Source of the DNA: an uncultured Clostridia bacterium
GTDB taxonomy: Bacteria; Bacillota; Clostridia; Christensenellales; Aristaeellaceae
Direction: 5' to 3'
Assembly (NCBI GenBank): GCA_934675735.1
Contig: CAKURR010000001.1
Coordinates: 270,538-334,537, forward strand
DNA length: 64,000 nt
The notes under the pieces are model-generated. The model had not been told where the DNA came from, did no database searches, and was given only the letters and a program-made list of their open reading frames with translations. Each line of letters begins with the position of its first letter. Within the stretch, counting starts at the first letter, position 1. Shown one piece after another: positions 24,825-34,104 of the stretch. Made by a program: the position numbers and the translations under genes.

Positions 24825-25328
24825 GTGGAAGTTCAACAGTTTATATCCATCGCGCCGTGGACGGTTATTTTCCAGATTCTCAACCTGCTTCTGCTGATGG
24901 TGCTTTTCAAAAAGTATCTGTTTAAGCCGGTGACGGAGATTCTGGAAAAGCGTCAGGCCGAGATTGAAGGCCATTATCAGGAAGCGCAGCAGGCCGAAAC
25001 GGCTGCCAAGACGATGAAGGCCGACTACGAAAGCAAGATGGCGGGCGCACGCCAGGAAGCGGATCGCGTTATCAAGACCGCAACCGAGAGCGCCAACGCC
25101 ATGTCCGCCAGCATTGTCGAGGATGCGCGCACGCAGGCCGATCAGCTCAAGCGCCGCGCGCAGACCGAAATCGATCTGGAGCGCCGCAGAGCCTTCGACG
25201 AAGTGAAGGGCGAGCTTTCCGGCATTGCGCTGGATATCGCTTCTCAGGTCATCGAGCGCGAAGTCAACGAAAAGGACCACGAAGCGTTTATCGACGAATT
25301 CATCAAGAATGTGGGTGAGGCCTCGTGA
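24825..25328 (+). CDS. atpF: ATP synthase F0 subunit b
   Basis: A 167 aa peripheral-stalk protein: one N-terminal membrane helix (VIFQILNLLLLMVLFKKYLF, about 14-33) followed by a long charged coiled coil (RQAEIEGHYQEAQQAETAAK and onward). It starts at GTG, 8 bases after AAAGGAGGG. The stop overlaps the GTG start of atpH. Confidence 0.95.
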   Translation: MEVQQFISIAPWTVIFQILNLLLLMVLFKKYLFKPVTEILEKRQAEIEGHYQEAQQAETAAKTMKADYESKMAGARQEADRVIKTATESANAMSASIVEDARTQADQLKRRAQTEIDLERRRAFDEVKGELSGIALDIASQVIEREVNEKDHEAFIDEFIKNVGEAS

Positions 25329-25861
25329 CGGAGCTGGGTCGCGCATACGGCGGCGCGCTTTATGCTTTAGCCGAAGAGGAGCAGCTTGAAAACGAGTTGC
25401 TTGCTCAGCTGGATGAAGTTTGCAAACTGCTTGCCGACAACCCGAATTATGTGCATTTAATCAAGGATAAGGCCATTGCAAAAGCCGAGCGTCTGACCTT
25501 GCTGGACGGCGCGTTCGGCGGCCAAATCCATCCGTATCTGCTGAATTTCATGAAGTTGCTTTGTGAGCGCGGCGCGTTCGGCGAAATGCCCGCCTGCAAA
25601 GTGGAATATGTATCCCGCTACAACGACAAACACGGCATTGTTCCGGCAAAGGTTGTCTCTGCAGAACCGCTCAGCGAAACGCAGGCTGCGCGGCTCAAGG
25701 AGGCGCTTGAACGCAAAACCGGCAAACAGGTTACACTCGATATTCGCGTCAATGCGTCCTTGGGTGGCGGTCTTCGCGTTGAAATGGCCGGAAAATGCTA
25801 TGACAATACCCTTGAAAGCCGAATGGATCATCTGCGCCGCGCGTTGGCTGCAAGATCCTAA
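25325..25861 (+). CDS. atpH: ATP synthase F1 subunit delta
   Basis: A 178 aa subunit linking F1 to the b stalk. The N-terminal helical domain begins LGRAYGGALYALAEEEQLEN and the C-terminal domain contains LGGGLRVEMAGKCYDNTLES, the conserved delta/OSCP signature. The GTG start overlaps the atpF stop (GTGA), indicating translational coupling. Confidence 0.94.
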   Translation: MTELGRAYGGALYALAEEEQLENELLAQLDEVCKLLADNPNYVHLIKDKAIAKAERLTLLDGAFGGQIHPYLLNFMKLLCERGAFGEMPACKVEYVSRYNDKHGIVPAKVVSAEPLSETQAARLKEALERKTGKQVTLDIRVNASLGGGLRVEMAGKCYDNTLESRMDHLRRALAARS

Positions 25862-25888
25862 TCTTACAGAAAGAAAGCCGGTGAACCC

Positions 25889-27400
25889 ATGGATCTGAAA
25901 CCCGAAGAGATTTCAAAAATCATTAAGGCCCAGATCAAACAATACGACCAAAAGCTCAAGCAAGACGAAACCGGTACGATTATTCTGGTCGGCGACGGTA
26001 TCGCCCGCGCCAGCGGCCTTGAAAGCTGTATGGCCAACGAGCTGGTTGAGTTTGAGAACGGCGAATATGGCATGGCGCTCAACCTGGAAGAGGATTCCGT
26101 TTCCATCGTTATTCTGGGCAGCGACGTGGGCCTGCACGAAGGCAGCACAGTGCGCCGCACGGGCCGCGTTGTGTCCGTTCCGGTCGGCGAAGAGCTGATT
26201 GGCCGCGTCGTCAACGCGCTTGGCCAGAGTGTCGACGGAAAAGGCGAAATCAAAACCAGCCATTCCCGCCCGATTGAAAGCCCCGCGCCGGGCATTATCG
26301 AGCGTAAGAGCGTCAGCGTGCCGCTTCAGACGGGCATCAAAGCCATCGACAGCATGATTCCGATTGGCCGCGGCCAGCGCGAATTGATTATCGGCGATCG
26401 TCAGACGGGCAAAACCGCCATCGCGACGGATACCATCATCAATCAGCGCGGCAAGGACGTCATCTGCATCTACGTTGCCATCGGCCAGAAAAATTCCACC
26501 GTTGCGCAGCTTGTTGAACAGCTGACGCGCGCAGGCGCGATGGATTACACCATCGTCGTCAGCGCCACCGCCTCCGAACTCGCGCCGATGCAGTATATCG
26601 CGCCTTACGCGGGCTGCACGATGGGCGAGTATTTCATGCAGCAGGGCAAGGACGTGCTGATTATATACGACGACTTGTCCAAGCATGCCGTCGCTTATCG
26701 TGCGCTGTCACTGCTGATTCGCCGTCCGCCGGGACGTGAAGCTTACCCCGGCGACGTTTTCTATCTGCACAGCCGTCTGTTGGAACGCGCGGCGCGCATG
26801 GCGCCCGAATACGGCGGCGGCAGCCTGACTGCTCTGCCGATTATCGAGACGCAGGCGGGCGACGTTTCCGCCTATATCCCGACGAACGTCATCTCCATCA
26901 CGGACGGCCAGATCTTCCTGGAGAGCGAGCTGTTCCACTCGGGCATCATGCCGGCCGTCAACCCGGGCATTTCCGTTTCCCGTGTCGGCGGCAACGCGCA
27001 GATTAAGGCCATGAAGAAGGTTGCCGGCTCGCTCAAGCTGATTTACAGCCAGTACCGCGAGCTGCAAAGCTTTGCGCAGTTCGGCAGCGACCTCGACGCG
27101 GATACCAAAGCGCGCCTGTCTCAGGGCGAACGCGTGGTGGAAGTGCTCAAGCAGGGCCGCAATCAGCCCATCGACGTGGAAAAGCAGGTCTGCATTCTGT
27201 ACGCCGTCATCAACAATTATCTGACGGATGTGCCTGTTGAGCGCGTGTCGCTGTATGAGCAGGGGTTGTATGCGCGGCTCGACGCGCAGCATGCGGATAT
27301 TCTGGAAACCATCCGCACGACGGGCAAATTTGAAAAGGACACCGAAGAGAAGCTCAGCGCTGCTCTGAAACAATATACCAAGGATTTTCTTGCACAGTGA
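25889..27400 (+). CDS. atpA: ATP synthase F1 subunit alpha
   Basis: A 503 aa non-catalytic nucleotide-binding subunit. Walker A is GDRQTGKTAI (about 170-179), and the ATP synthase alpha/beta signature appears in PAVNPGISVSRVGG near residue 365. Length and domain order are normal. It follows atpH by 27 bases. Confidence 0.97.
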   Translation: MDLKPEEISKIIKAQIKQYDQKLKQDETGTIILVGDGIARASGLESCMANELVEFENGEYGMALNLEEDSVSIVILGSDVGLHEGSTVRRTGRVVSVPVGEELIGRVVNALGQSVDGKGEIKTSHSRPIESPAPGIIERKSVSVPLQTGIKAIDSMIPIGRGQRELIIGDRQTGKTAIATDTIINQRGKDVICIYVAIGQKNSTVAQLVEQLTRAGAMDYTIVVSATASELAPMQYIAPYAGCTMGEYFMQQGKDVLIIYDDLSKHAVAYRALSLLIRRPPGREAYPGDVFYLHSRLLERAARMAPEYGGGSLTALPIIETQAGDVSAYIPTNVISITDGQIFLESELFHSGIMPAVNPGISVSRVGGNAQIKAMKKVAGSLKLIYSQYRELQSFAQFGSDLDADTKARLSQGERVVEVLKQGRNQPIDVEKQVCILYAVINNYLTDVPVERVSLYEQGLYARLDAQHADILETIRTTGKFEKDTEEKLSAALKQYTKDFLAQ

Positions 27401-27419
27401 GTAAAGGAGGGGATTTGGG

Positions 27420-28271
27420 ATGGCTGGCGCTTCGATAAAAGACATCAAACTGCGCATTAAAAGCGTAGAAAGCACCATGCAGATCACCAAGGCGATGGAA
27501 CTTGTCGCTTCCTCCAAGCTCAGGAAGGCGAAAGAACGTCAGGAAAAGTGCCGCCCTTACTTTATGGGGCTCAAGCAGACGCTGGAAAGCATTGAAACGG
27601 CAACCAACGATTTTTCTTCGCCGTATCAGCAGCGGCGCGAGGTGAAAAAACGCTGTTTGATTGTGATTGCAGGCGACAGAGGTCTGGCCGGCGGATATAA
27701 CAGCAACGTGTTCAAATCCGTTCTGCCGATGCTGGAGGAAGGCACTGTCTGCGTGCTGCCGATCGGCAAACGGACAGTTGAGTTTTTCGCGCGCAATCAG
27801 GTCGAAATGCTGACAACGGAATTTGCCGAGGCCGCGTCCGTCTCCGTGTCGGATTGCTTCACCATCAGCAATCTGATCACAAAGGGATATCTGAGCGGCC
27901 AATACGACGAAGTTTCGGTGGTTTACACGCGTTTTGTGTCTATGCTGACGCAGACGCCTACGTGCGATGCGCTTTTGCCGCTTGAAAAGCTTGAAGCCAA
28001 GGCTGAAACCGGCGTTCGCCAGCTTGTGCTCTATGAGCCGAGCCCTTCCGCGGTGTATGACGCGATTGTGCCCAATTATATTGCAGGTATGATTTACGGC
28101 GCGATGTGCGAATCCGTCGCCAGCGAGCTTGGCGCCCGCAGAACGGCGATGGACGCCGCCAGCAAGAACGCGTCGGAGATGATTGAGGATTTGAGCCTGC
28201 GCTACAATCGCGCGCGTCAAGGCGCGATTACGCAGGAAATTACCGAAATTGTCGCCGGTGCAGAGCACTAA
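27420..28271 (+). CDS. atpG: ATP synthase F1 subunit gamma
   Basis: A 283 aa central-stalk subunit. The N-terminal helix IKLRIKSVESTMQITKAMEL and the C-terminal helix SEMIEDLSLRYNRARQGAIT are the two halves of the coiled coil that turns inside the alpha/beta ring, with CLIVIAGDRGLAGGYNSNVF the conserved Rossmann-like centre. AAAGGAGGGG lies before the ATG. Confidence 0.96.
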   Translation: MAGASIKDIKLRIKSVESTMQITKAMELVASSKLRKAKERQEKCRPYFMGLKQTLESIETATNDFSSPYQQRREVKKRCLIVIAGDRGLAGGYNSNVFKSVLPMLEEGTVCVLPIGKRTVEFFARNQVEMLTTEFAEAASVSVSDCFTISNLITKGYLSGQYDEVSVVYTRFVSMLTQTPTCDALLPLEKLEAKAETGVRQLVLYEPSPSAVYDAIVPNYIAGMIYGAMCESVASELGARRTAMDAASKNASEMIEDLSLRYNRARQGAITQEITEIVAGAEH

Positions 28272-28295
28272 ATTCAAAACAGAAGGAGCAACGCT

Positions 28296-29699
28296 ATGGC
28301 TAAAGGAAGCATCGGTACCGTGGCGCAGGTCATCGGCCCGGTACTGGATATTCGATTTAAGGATGGCGAGCTGCCCCAGCTTTTGAACGCCGTTGAAGTG
28401 GAAAGCGGCGAGAAAAAACTGACGGTGGAGGTCGCACAGCACATCGGCGACGATGTGGTGCGCTGCATCGCCATGAGCAGCACGGACGGCCTGACGCGCG
28501 GCGCGAAGGCCGTCGATACCGGTTCGGCCATCACGGTGCCTGTCGGCGAAAAGTGCCTGGGCCGCATCTTCAATCTGCTCGGTGAGCCGGTGGATAACCA
28601 GCCCGCGCCGCAGGATGTAGAGCGCTGGGCGATTCACCGTGATCCGCCGCCGTATGACGAGCAGGAGACTTCTGCCGAAATCCTCGAGACGGGCATCAAG
28701 GTCGTTGACCTGATTGCGCCGTATGCGAAGGGTGGTAAAATCGGTCTGTTCGGCGGTGCTGGCGTCGGCAAAACCGTTCTGATTATGGAGCTTATCAACA
28801 ACGTTGCCAAGCAGCACGGCGGCCTGTCCGTATTCACGGGCGTCGGCGAGCGCACGCGCGAGGGCAACGACCTTTACAACGAAATGAAAGAAAGCGGCGT
28901 TCTGAGCAAGACCGCGTTGGTCTACGGTCAGATGAACGAGCCGCCGGGAGCACGTATGCGCGTGGCGCTGTCCGGCCTGACGATGGCGGAATATTTCCGT
29001 GACCGCGAGGGACAGGACGTGCTGCTGTTCATCGACAACATCTTCCGTTTCACGCAGGCCGGTTCCGAGGTTTCCGCTCTACTGGGCCGCATGCCGAGCG
29101 CCGTCGGTTATCAGCCGACGCTGGCGACGGAAATGGGCGCATTGCAGGAGCGCATCACTTCGACCAAGCGCGGTTCGATTACGTCCGTTCAGGCCGTCTA
29201 CGTGCCTGCTGATGACTTGACCGACCCCGCTCCGGCGACGACGTTTGCGCACCTTGACGCGACGACGGTTCTTTCCCGTGCGATTTCTTCGCTGGGCATT
29301 TATCCGGCTGTCGATCCGCTGGAATCCACGAGCCGCATTCTGAATCCGGACGTTGTGGGCGAAGAGCATTATCGCGTCGCGCGCGATGTGCAGCGCATTT
29401 TGCAGCGCTATAAGGAATTACAGGATATCATCGCCATCATGGGTATGGACGAGCTTTCCGAAGAGGATAAGCTGACCGTTTCCCGTGCGCGCAAGATTCA
29501 GCGTTTCCTTTCTCAGCCGTTCAGCGTCGCCGAGCAGTTCACCGGCATGGAAGGCAAGTACGTGCCGATTAAGGAGACCATCCGCGGCTTCAAGGAAATC
29601 ATCGAAGGCAAACACGACGACCTGCCGGAGAGCGCTTTCCTGTTTGTCGGTACGATTGACGAAGCGGTAGCGAAAGCCAAAAAGGGTGAGCATGCATGA
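28296..29699 (+). CDS. atpD: ATP synthase F1 subunit beta
   Basis: A 467 aa catalytic subunit. Walker A is GGAGVGKTVL (about 152-161), with GERTREGNDLY, the Walker B region LLFIDNIFRFTQAGSEVSAL, and the C-terminal DELSEED motif, all intact. AGAAGGAGC precedes the ATG. The last 4 bases overlap atpC (ATGA). Confidence 0.98.
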   Translation: MAKGSIGTVAQVIGPVLDIRFKDGELPQLLNAVEVESGEKKLTVEVAQHIGDDVVRCIAMSSTDGLTRGAKAVDTGSAITVPVGEKCLGRIFNLLGEPVDNQPAPQDVERWAIHRDPPPYDEQETSAEILETGIKVVDLIAPYAKGGKIGLFGGAGVGKTVLIMELINNVAKQHGGLSVFTGVGERTREGNDLYNEMKESGVLSKTALVYGQMNEPPGARMRVALSGLTMAEYFRDREGQDVLLFIDNIFRFTQAGSEVSALLGRMPSAVGYQPTLATEMGALQERITSTKRGSITSVQAVYVPADDLTDPAPATTFAHLDATTVLSRAISSLGIYPAVDPLESTSRILNPDVVGEEHYRVARDVQRILQRYKELQDIIAIMGMDELSEEDKLTVSRARKIQRFLSQPFSVAEQFTGMEGKYVPIKETIRGFKEIIEGKHDDLPESAFLFVGTIDEAVAKAKKGEHA

Positions 29700-30097
29700 G
29701 TACGTTCCACCTGAAAATCAGCACGCCCGACGGCCTGCTCTTTGACGGCGAAGTTGAGCGCGTTCGTGCGCGCATGATCGACGGCGATGTATGCCTGTTG
29801 GCGCATCACGCCGATTATGTGTCCGCCGTCGGCGCGGGCGAAGCCGCCATCGCGCTTGAAAACGGGCAAGTGAGACGCGCCGCCTGCATCGGCGGCATGC
29901 TCGCGATGATTGGCGGAGAAGCCAACCTGATTGCAACGACGTTTGAATGGGCAGAAGATATCGACCTGCCGCGCGCTCAACACGCCAAAGAGGTTGCACG
30001 GGCCCGCATTGAGGCCGCCAAAGACAACGAACGCGAGCTGATGCTCGCAGAAGCCAAGCTGCGCCGCGCATTGGTTCGCATCGGCGTAAAAAACTAA
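29696..30097 (+). CDS. atpC: ATP synthase F1 subunit epsilon
   Basis: A 133 aa regulatory subunit of the central stalk. It has the N-terminal beta-sandwich (FHLKISTPDGLLFDGEVERV) and the C-terminal two-helix hairpin that can inhibit ATP hydrolysis (ARARIEAAKDNERELMLAEA). It starts within the atpD stop codon and is the last gene of the operon, followed by a terminator. Confidence 0.95.
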   Translation: MSTFHLKISTPDGLLFDGEVERVRARMIDGDVCLLAHHADYVSAVGAGEAAIALENGQVRRAACIGGMLAMIGGEANLIATTFEWAEDIDLPRAQHAKEVARARIEAAKDNERELMLAEAKLRRALVRIGVKN

Positions 30098-30110
30098 ATC
30101 AAGCCCTACG

Positions 30111-30142
30111 AAACAGGGACGGTTTGTGCCGCCCCTGTTTTT
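30111..30142. terminator. Bidirectional terminator after the atp operon
   Basis: CAGGGACGG pairs with CCGCCCCTG (one mismatch), followed by TTTTT; A-rich on the other side. It lies between the convergent atpC and penicillin-binding protein genes. Confidence 0.85.
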
Positions 30143-30163
30143 GATTTCCGGGAAATTGGACAT

Positions 30164-32521
30164 TTAGCGGGTATTGCCGGACAATGCCGGAATGAGGTCT
30201 CTCAGGCCGGAGAAAAATCCGCCGCCCGCCTGCACCTGCGCAAGCTGCACGGCCTGCTTGCCTTCCAGCCAAACGCCCTGCTGAAGCAGCTCTTCGTGAA
30301 TCGGAATGATTCGATAGGTATACAAAACGCCTGCCTGCGCCGTGCTGTCCAAATAGCTGAGCGCCTGACCGGAGGACGCAACCATCTCTGTCAAAATCAC
30401 CGATTCGCCGACCGCGTCGCGCTGAATGCGATACCTCGCATCGGAAGAAGCCTTGAAATGCAGCTCGGGATAGCCGCTCGCGTTGTGCGCCACATAGAAG
30501 GAGGACGGCGCGTCCGGCGCCTGCCAGATATCCGAAACGGCATAGGGCCGATTGGACGCGGCAAACACCTCGCTGAGCCGATATTCCTTCGGCGTTTTGT
30601 CGCTGGCCAGCATCACGGAACCGCGGCTCGTCAGCGCGCGTTTATCCAGCGTCAGCCAAACCAAACCGTCCGGCTGAACGAAATCGGGCTTTTCTCTGTC
30701 CGCATACGCTTTTTTGAAAAAAGCCGCGGCCAGCGACGCCGTATTGCGTCCGCCCGTAATGCCGTTCACGATTTTATGCTTGGCGTCGGTCTGGTCAAAC
30801 CCCATCCACACGGAAACGGAAATTTCCGGCGTATATGCCGCCATCCAAATATCGCGGTTGCCGCCCGTCATCGAAACCGTTCCCGTTTTTCCGGCGATGG
30901 GCGTATTAGCGGCAAGCATGCGCGTGCCCGTTCCGCTGGAAACAACCGATTGCAGCAGCGAGGTCATCAAAAATGCATTCTGCGCGGAAATCACCTGCTT
31001 TCCGCTTTCCTTTCGTTCATAAACGATGCTTCCATCCGCTGATTCGATGCGGCTGACGCAATAGGGTTGATGATACACGCCGCCGTTGGCATACGGCACA
31101 TAGGCCGCCGCCAATTCCACTGGCGTTACGCCATAGGTCATCGAACCGAGCGCAAGGGAAAGATTGCGGTCGCTGTTTTGCGTTGGAATGCCCATTTTGT
31201 TGAGATAGCGAACGGATGCGTCCAGCCCGATTTCTTCCAGCAGGCGAACGGCCGTGGTGTTGAGCGAATTGCGGACAGCCGTGCGCATCGTAACCAAACC
31301 GTAATAACGGTCGCCCGCATTGCGCGGCGTATAGCCGCCGAAACTCGTCTTTTCATCCAGCAGAACAGAGGCCGTCGTATACCCCAATTCCAGCGCAGGG
31401 CCGTAAACCGCCAGCGGCTTCAACGCCGAGCCCGGCTGGCGACGCATCTGCGTCGCGCGGTTCAGTCCGCGGCGAACCGTATAATCCCGCCCGCCGACCA
31501 TCGCCAGCACCGCGCCGCTTTCGGTATCCACAACGGCCATCGCGCTTTGTATCGCCGTTCCGTCAGACGCGGCGGCAGGGAAGAAGTTCGAATCCGCATA
31601 GACTTCATCCGCAATCGCCTGAAGCCGTGCGTCATATGCCGTATGGATTTCAAACCCGCCCTGAATGACTTCATCGGCGGAAAGTCCGAGCAATTCGGCA
31701 CTTTCTCGAAGCGCTTCGTCAATATACCAGCTGTACAGCTGTTTTTCGGTTTCCTGAGCCAGCACCCAAACGCTTTCATCCAACGCTTTTTGTTTCTCTT
31801 CGGGTGTGATGAAGCCGTTTTCTTCCATGACGGAGAGAATATACTGCCGCCGATTGCGGTTGCTCGACGGGCTGATATGCGGCGCGTAGACAGACGGCGC
31901 TTTGATAATCGCGGCAAGACTTGCGCTCTGGTTGAGCGTCAATTTTTCCGCATTCACGCCAAAATACGTCTGCGCCGCCGCCTGAATGCCGTAAGCACCG
32001 CGGCCAAAGTAGACCGTATTCAAATACATCGCCAGAATTTCATCCTTGCTGTATGCCTTTTCGATTTGGAAAGCGAGGTTAATTTCTTCGAGCTTGCGGC
32101 GTATTGTCTTTTCGGAGCTGAGATGGGTAAGCTTAGCCAGCTGCTGGGTGATGGTGCTCGCGCCCTCGGCCAGCGAACCGCTTTTCAGATTACTGCGCAG
32201 TGCGCCGAAAATTCGATACAAATCAATGCCCCGATGCTCATAAAAGCGCAAATCCTCCGCCGCGATGAACGCTTGCCGTGTGTGCAGCGGGATTTCATCA
32301 AGCGAAACAACCGTTCTATTCTCCGCGCCGCGCAATTCGCTCATCAATTCGCCGTCAGCATCGAACATGGAAGAGGTCTGGGCCAACGCAGAGAGCTTGG
32401 AAGCATCCAGCTTCTGCCAATTCGGCACGTCAAAAGCCACATAAAAAGCCGCGCAGAAGAGCAAAAGAAGCCCGACAATCACAGACAGAATCGTCAGCAG
32501 CACTTTTTTGGTTTTGCTCAT
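30164..32521 (-). CDS. Class A penicillin-binding protein (PBP1A-type)
   Basis: A 785 aa bifunctional peptidoglycan synthase. A single membrane anchor (about 8-30) is followed by a GT51 glycosyltransferase domain with EDLRFYEHRG (89-98) and STITQQLAK, then a transpeptidase domain with SALK (S365, K368), SLN (419-421) and KTG (545-547). The last ~180 residues are an extra extracellular region. The open frame runs 53 codons further upstream, but AAGGAGG 9 bases before the ATG at 32521 sets the start. It is divergent from the spoIIA operon, with 128 bases between them; I saw no convincing promoter pair there. Confidence 0.95.
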   Translation of the reverse strand: MSKTKKVLLTILSVIVGLLLLFCAAFYVAFDVPNWQKLDASKLSALAQTSSMFDADGELMSELRGAENRTVVSLDEIPLHTRQAFIAAEDLRFYEHRGIDLYRIFGALRSNLKSGSLAEGASTITQQLAKLTHLSSEKTIRRKLEEINLAFQIEKAYSKDEILAMYLNTVYFGRGAYGIQAAAQTYFGVNAEKLTLNQSASLAAIIKAPSVYAPHISPSSNRNRRQYILSVMEENGFITPEEKQKALDESVWVLAQETEKQLYSWYIDEALRESAELLGLSADEVIQGGFEIHTAYDARLQAIADEVYADSNFFPAAASDGTAIQSAMAVVDTESGAVLAMVGGRDYTVRRGLNRATQMRRQPGSALKPLAVYGPALELGYTTASVLLDEKTSFGGYTPRNAGDRYYGLVTMRTAVRNSLNTTAVRLLEEIGLDASVRYLNKMGIPTQNSDRNLSLALGSMTYGVTPVELAAAYVPYANGGVYHQPYCVSRIESADGSIVYERKESGKQVISAQNAFLMTSLLQSVVSSGTGTRMLAANTPIAGKTGTVSMTGGNRDIWMAAYTPEISVSVWMGFDQTDAKHKIVNGITGGRNTASLAAAFFKKAYADREKPDFVQPDGLVWLTLDKRALTSRGSVMLASDKTPKEYRLSEVFAASNRPYAVSDIWQAPDAPSSFYVAHNASGYPELHFKASSDARYRIQRDAVGESVILTEMVASSGQALSYLDSTAQAGVLYTYRIIPIHEELLQQGVWLEGKQAVQLAQVQAGGGFFSGLRDLIPALSGNTR

Positions 32522-32649
32522 CCGTCTCAGCCTCCTTGACCGTGTTTTCTTCTTTTTTGCCCGAAAAAACGAAAAATATGCGCGCGGCCTGCATAGACGG
32601 ACGTATACCTTCATAGTATGTATCATCAAACATAAGAGGAGGGATTCTC

Positions 32650-32979
32650 TTGCTGCAAATCCAACAGCAGGGCCAAACACTGACGGTTTATCTCTGCGGC
32701 GAAATCGACCATTGCGCGGCCGAGGGGCTGAGAAACGAAATCGAAATGGCCATCTTCAAACGGAATGTCACCCGCCTGATTCTGGATTTTTCACAGGTCA
32801 GTTTTATGGATAGTTCCGGCGTCGGAATGATTATCGGCCGTTACAAAACGATGCACGCGCGCGGGGGAAGCGTCGCCGCATGCGGGCTGCATCCGCCGGT
32901 GGACAGGCTGTTCCGTCTGGCCGGCCTGCACAGAATCATTGCCGTTGAAGAAACAGAAGGGCGGGAAGCACATGAATAA
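32650..32979 (+). CDS. spoIIAA: Anti-sigma F factor antagonist SpoIIAA
   Basis: A 109 aa STAS-domain protein. SFMDSSGVGMIIGRYK (51-66) holds the Ser (S56) that SpoIIAB phosphorylates. Dephosphorylated by SpoIIE in the forespore, SpoIIAA releases SigF from SpoIIAB. Translation starts at TTG after AGGAGGG. It overlaps spoIIAB by 8 bases; the following spoIIAB and sigF distinguish it from RsbV of the SigB system. Confidence 0.93.
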   Translation: MLQIQQQGQTLTVYLCGEIDHCAAEGLRNEIEMAIFKRNVTRLILDFSQVSFMDSSGVGMIIGRYKTMHARGGSVAACGLHPPVDRLFRLAGLHRIIAVEETEGREAHE

Positions 32980-33400
32980 TCAAATGGAGCTGAGCTTTTT
33001 AGCCGTTGCGGAAAACGAATCCTTTGCCCGAATGGTCATCAGCGCGTTTCTTGTGCAGGCCAACCCGACGCTCAGCGTCGTATCCGAAGTGCGAACGGCT
33101 GTCAGTGAAGCCGTAACCAACGCCATCGTCCATGCCTACGGCGAAGCGGGCGGCAAAGTGGTTTTGCGCGCGCAGATTGACGAAAGCGATATCCGTATCG
33201 AAGTCGAAGATATGGGCAAAGGCATTGAAAATATCGAGCGCGCCATGCAGCCGTTTTACACCTCCCAGCCCGAAAAAGAGCGGACGGGCATGGGTTTTTC
33301 GCTGATGCAGTCGTTCATGGACAAGGTGCGCGTCCAATCCTCCGTCGGGAACGGGACAGTCGTTTTTATGCAGAAAAGGCTGCATGAAAGCGACGAATGA
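32972..33400 (+). CDS. spoIIAB: Anti-sigma F factor SpoIIAB
   Basis: A 142 aa GHKL-type kinase/anti-sigma factor. The N-box is EAVTNAIVHAY, the G1 box VEDMGKGIEN and the G2 region RTGMGFSLMQSF. It phosphorylates SpoIIAA and holds SigF inactive before septation. An ATG 33 bases upstream exists within spoIIAA, but the protein proper begins MNNQMELSF. Its stop overlaps the sigF start (ATGA). Confidence 0.94.
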   Translation: MNNQMELSFLAVAENESFARMVISAFLVQANPTLSVVSEVRTAVSEAVTNAIVHAYGEAGGKVVLRAQIDESDIRIEVEDMGKGIENIERAMQPFYTSQPEKERTGMGFSLMQSFMDKVRVQSSVGNGTVVFMQKRLHESDE

Positions 33401-34104
33401 TGCCTGATAAAAAAACTGCCGAAGATAAAGCGCTGCTTATCCGCGCGCAAAGCGGAGACGCAGCGGCCACAGAGTTGTTTCTTGCCGCCTATGTGCCGAT
33501 GCTCGGCACGCTCGCAAGGCGTTTTTTCTGCGCTTCGCTGTCCGTTCAGGATTTATGTCAGGCCGGATATATCGGGTTGATGCTAGCACTCAAGCGCTAT
33601 GACGCCAAACGGGATGTGCGATTCATGACGTATGCCATGCCGTGGGCGCTCGGCGAAATGCGAAAGGCGATGCATCGGGCATGCGATTCCACAGTCGCGC
33701 ACCATCGCAGCCAATCCATTGCCAAACAGCTTCGGATACTCAGCGCGGCGCTCGGCCGTGAGCCGCGTATTGACGAACTGGCCAAAGCCTGCGGGCTGTC
33801 CGCCGCGGAAATCGTCTGCACGCTGGAATCCTCCGCCGTGCCGCAATCGCTGGACGCGTCTTGCGGAGAGCAGGGCAGAACGCTGCTGGAAACGCTGGTC
33901 GGCGGCGAGCAGATTGACGACCAGCGGCTGGATATCCGCATGGCGCTGGCTCGCCTGAGCGAACAGGAGCGAAAGCTGATTATTCTGCGATACCATCGCG
34001 AACATACGCAGAAAGAAACGGCAAAAATCATGGGCATCAGCCAGGCACAAGCCAGTCGAATTGAGCGGCGCGCGCTGAAAAATCTGCGTGCCCAGCTTAC
34101 ATAG
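33397..34104 (+). CDS. sigF: Sporulation sigma factor SigF
   Basis: A 235 aa sigma-70-family factor lacking region 1. Region 2 contains DLCQAGYIGLMLALKRYDAK, region 3 KQLRILSAALGREPRIDELA, and region 4 the helix-turn-helix QKETAKIMGISQAQASRIER. Position third in the spoIIA operon identifies it as the first forespore sigma factor. Its 3' end overlaps the convergent YlbJ-like gene by 8 bases, with no terminator between. Confidence 0.94.
   Translation: MMPDKKTAEDKALLIRAQSGDAAATELFLAAYVPMLGTLARRFFCASLSVQDLCQAGYIGLMLALKRYDAKRDVRFMTYAMPWALGEMRKAMHRACDSTVAHHRSQSIAKQLRILSAALGREPRIDELAKACGLSAAEIVCTLESSAVPQSLDASCGEQGRTLLETLVGGEQIDDQRLDIRMALARLSEQERKLIILRYHREHTQKETAKIMGISQAQASRIERRALKNLRAQLT

Noticed and set aside
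30164..32680. Longer N-terminal form of the penicillin-binding protein
   Set aside because: The additional 53 codons run through the spoIIA intergenic region and lack a ribosome-binding site; AAGGAGG precedes the ATG at 32521.
32650..34104. Stress-response SigB module (RsbV-RsbW-SigB)
   Set aside because: The compact three-gene order, lack of rsb regulators and similarity of the STAS and kinase motifs favour spoIIAA-spoIIAB-sigF.
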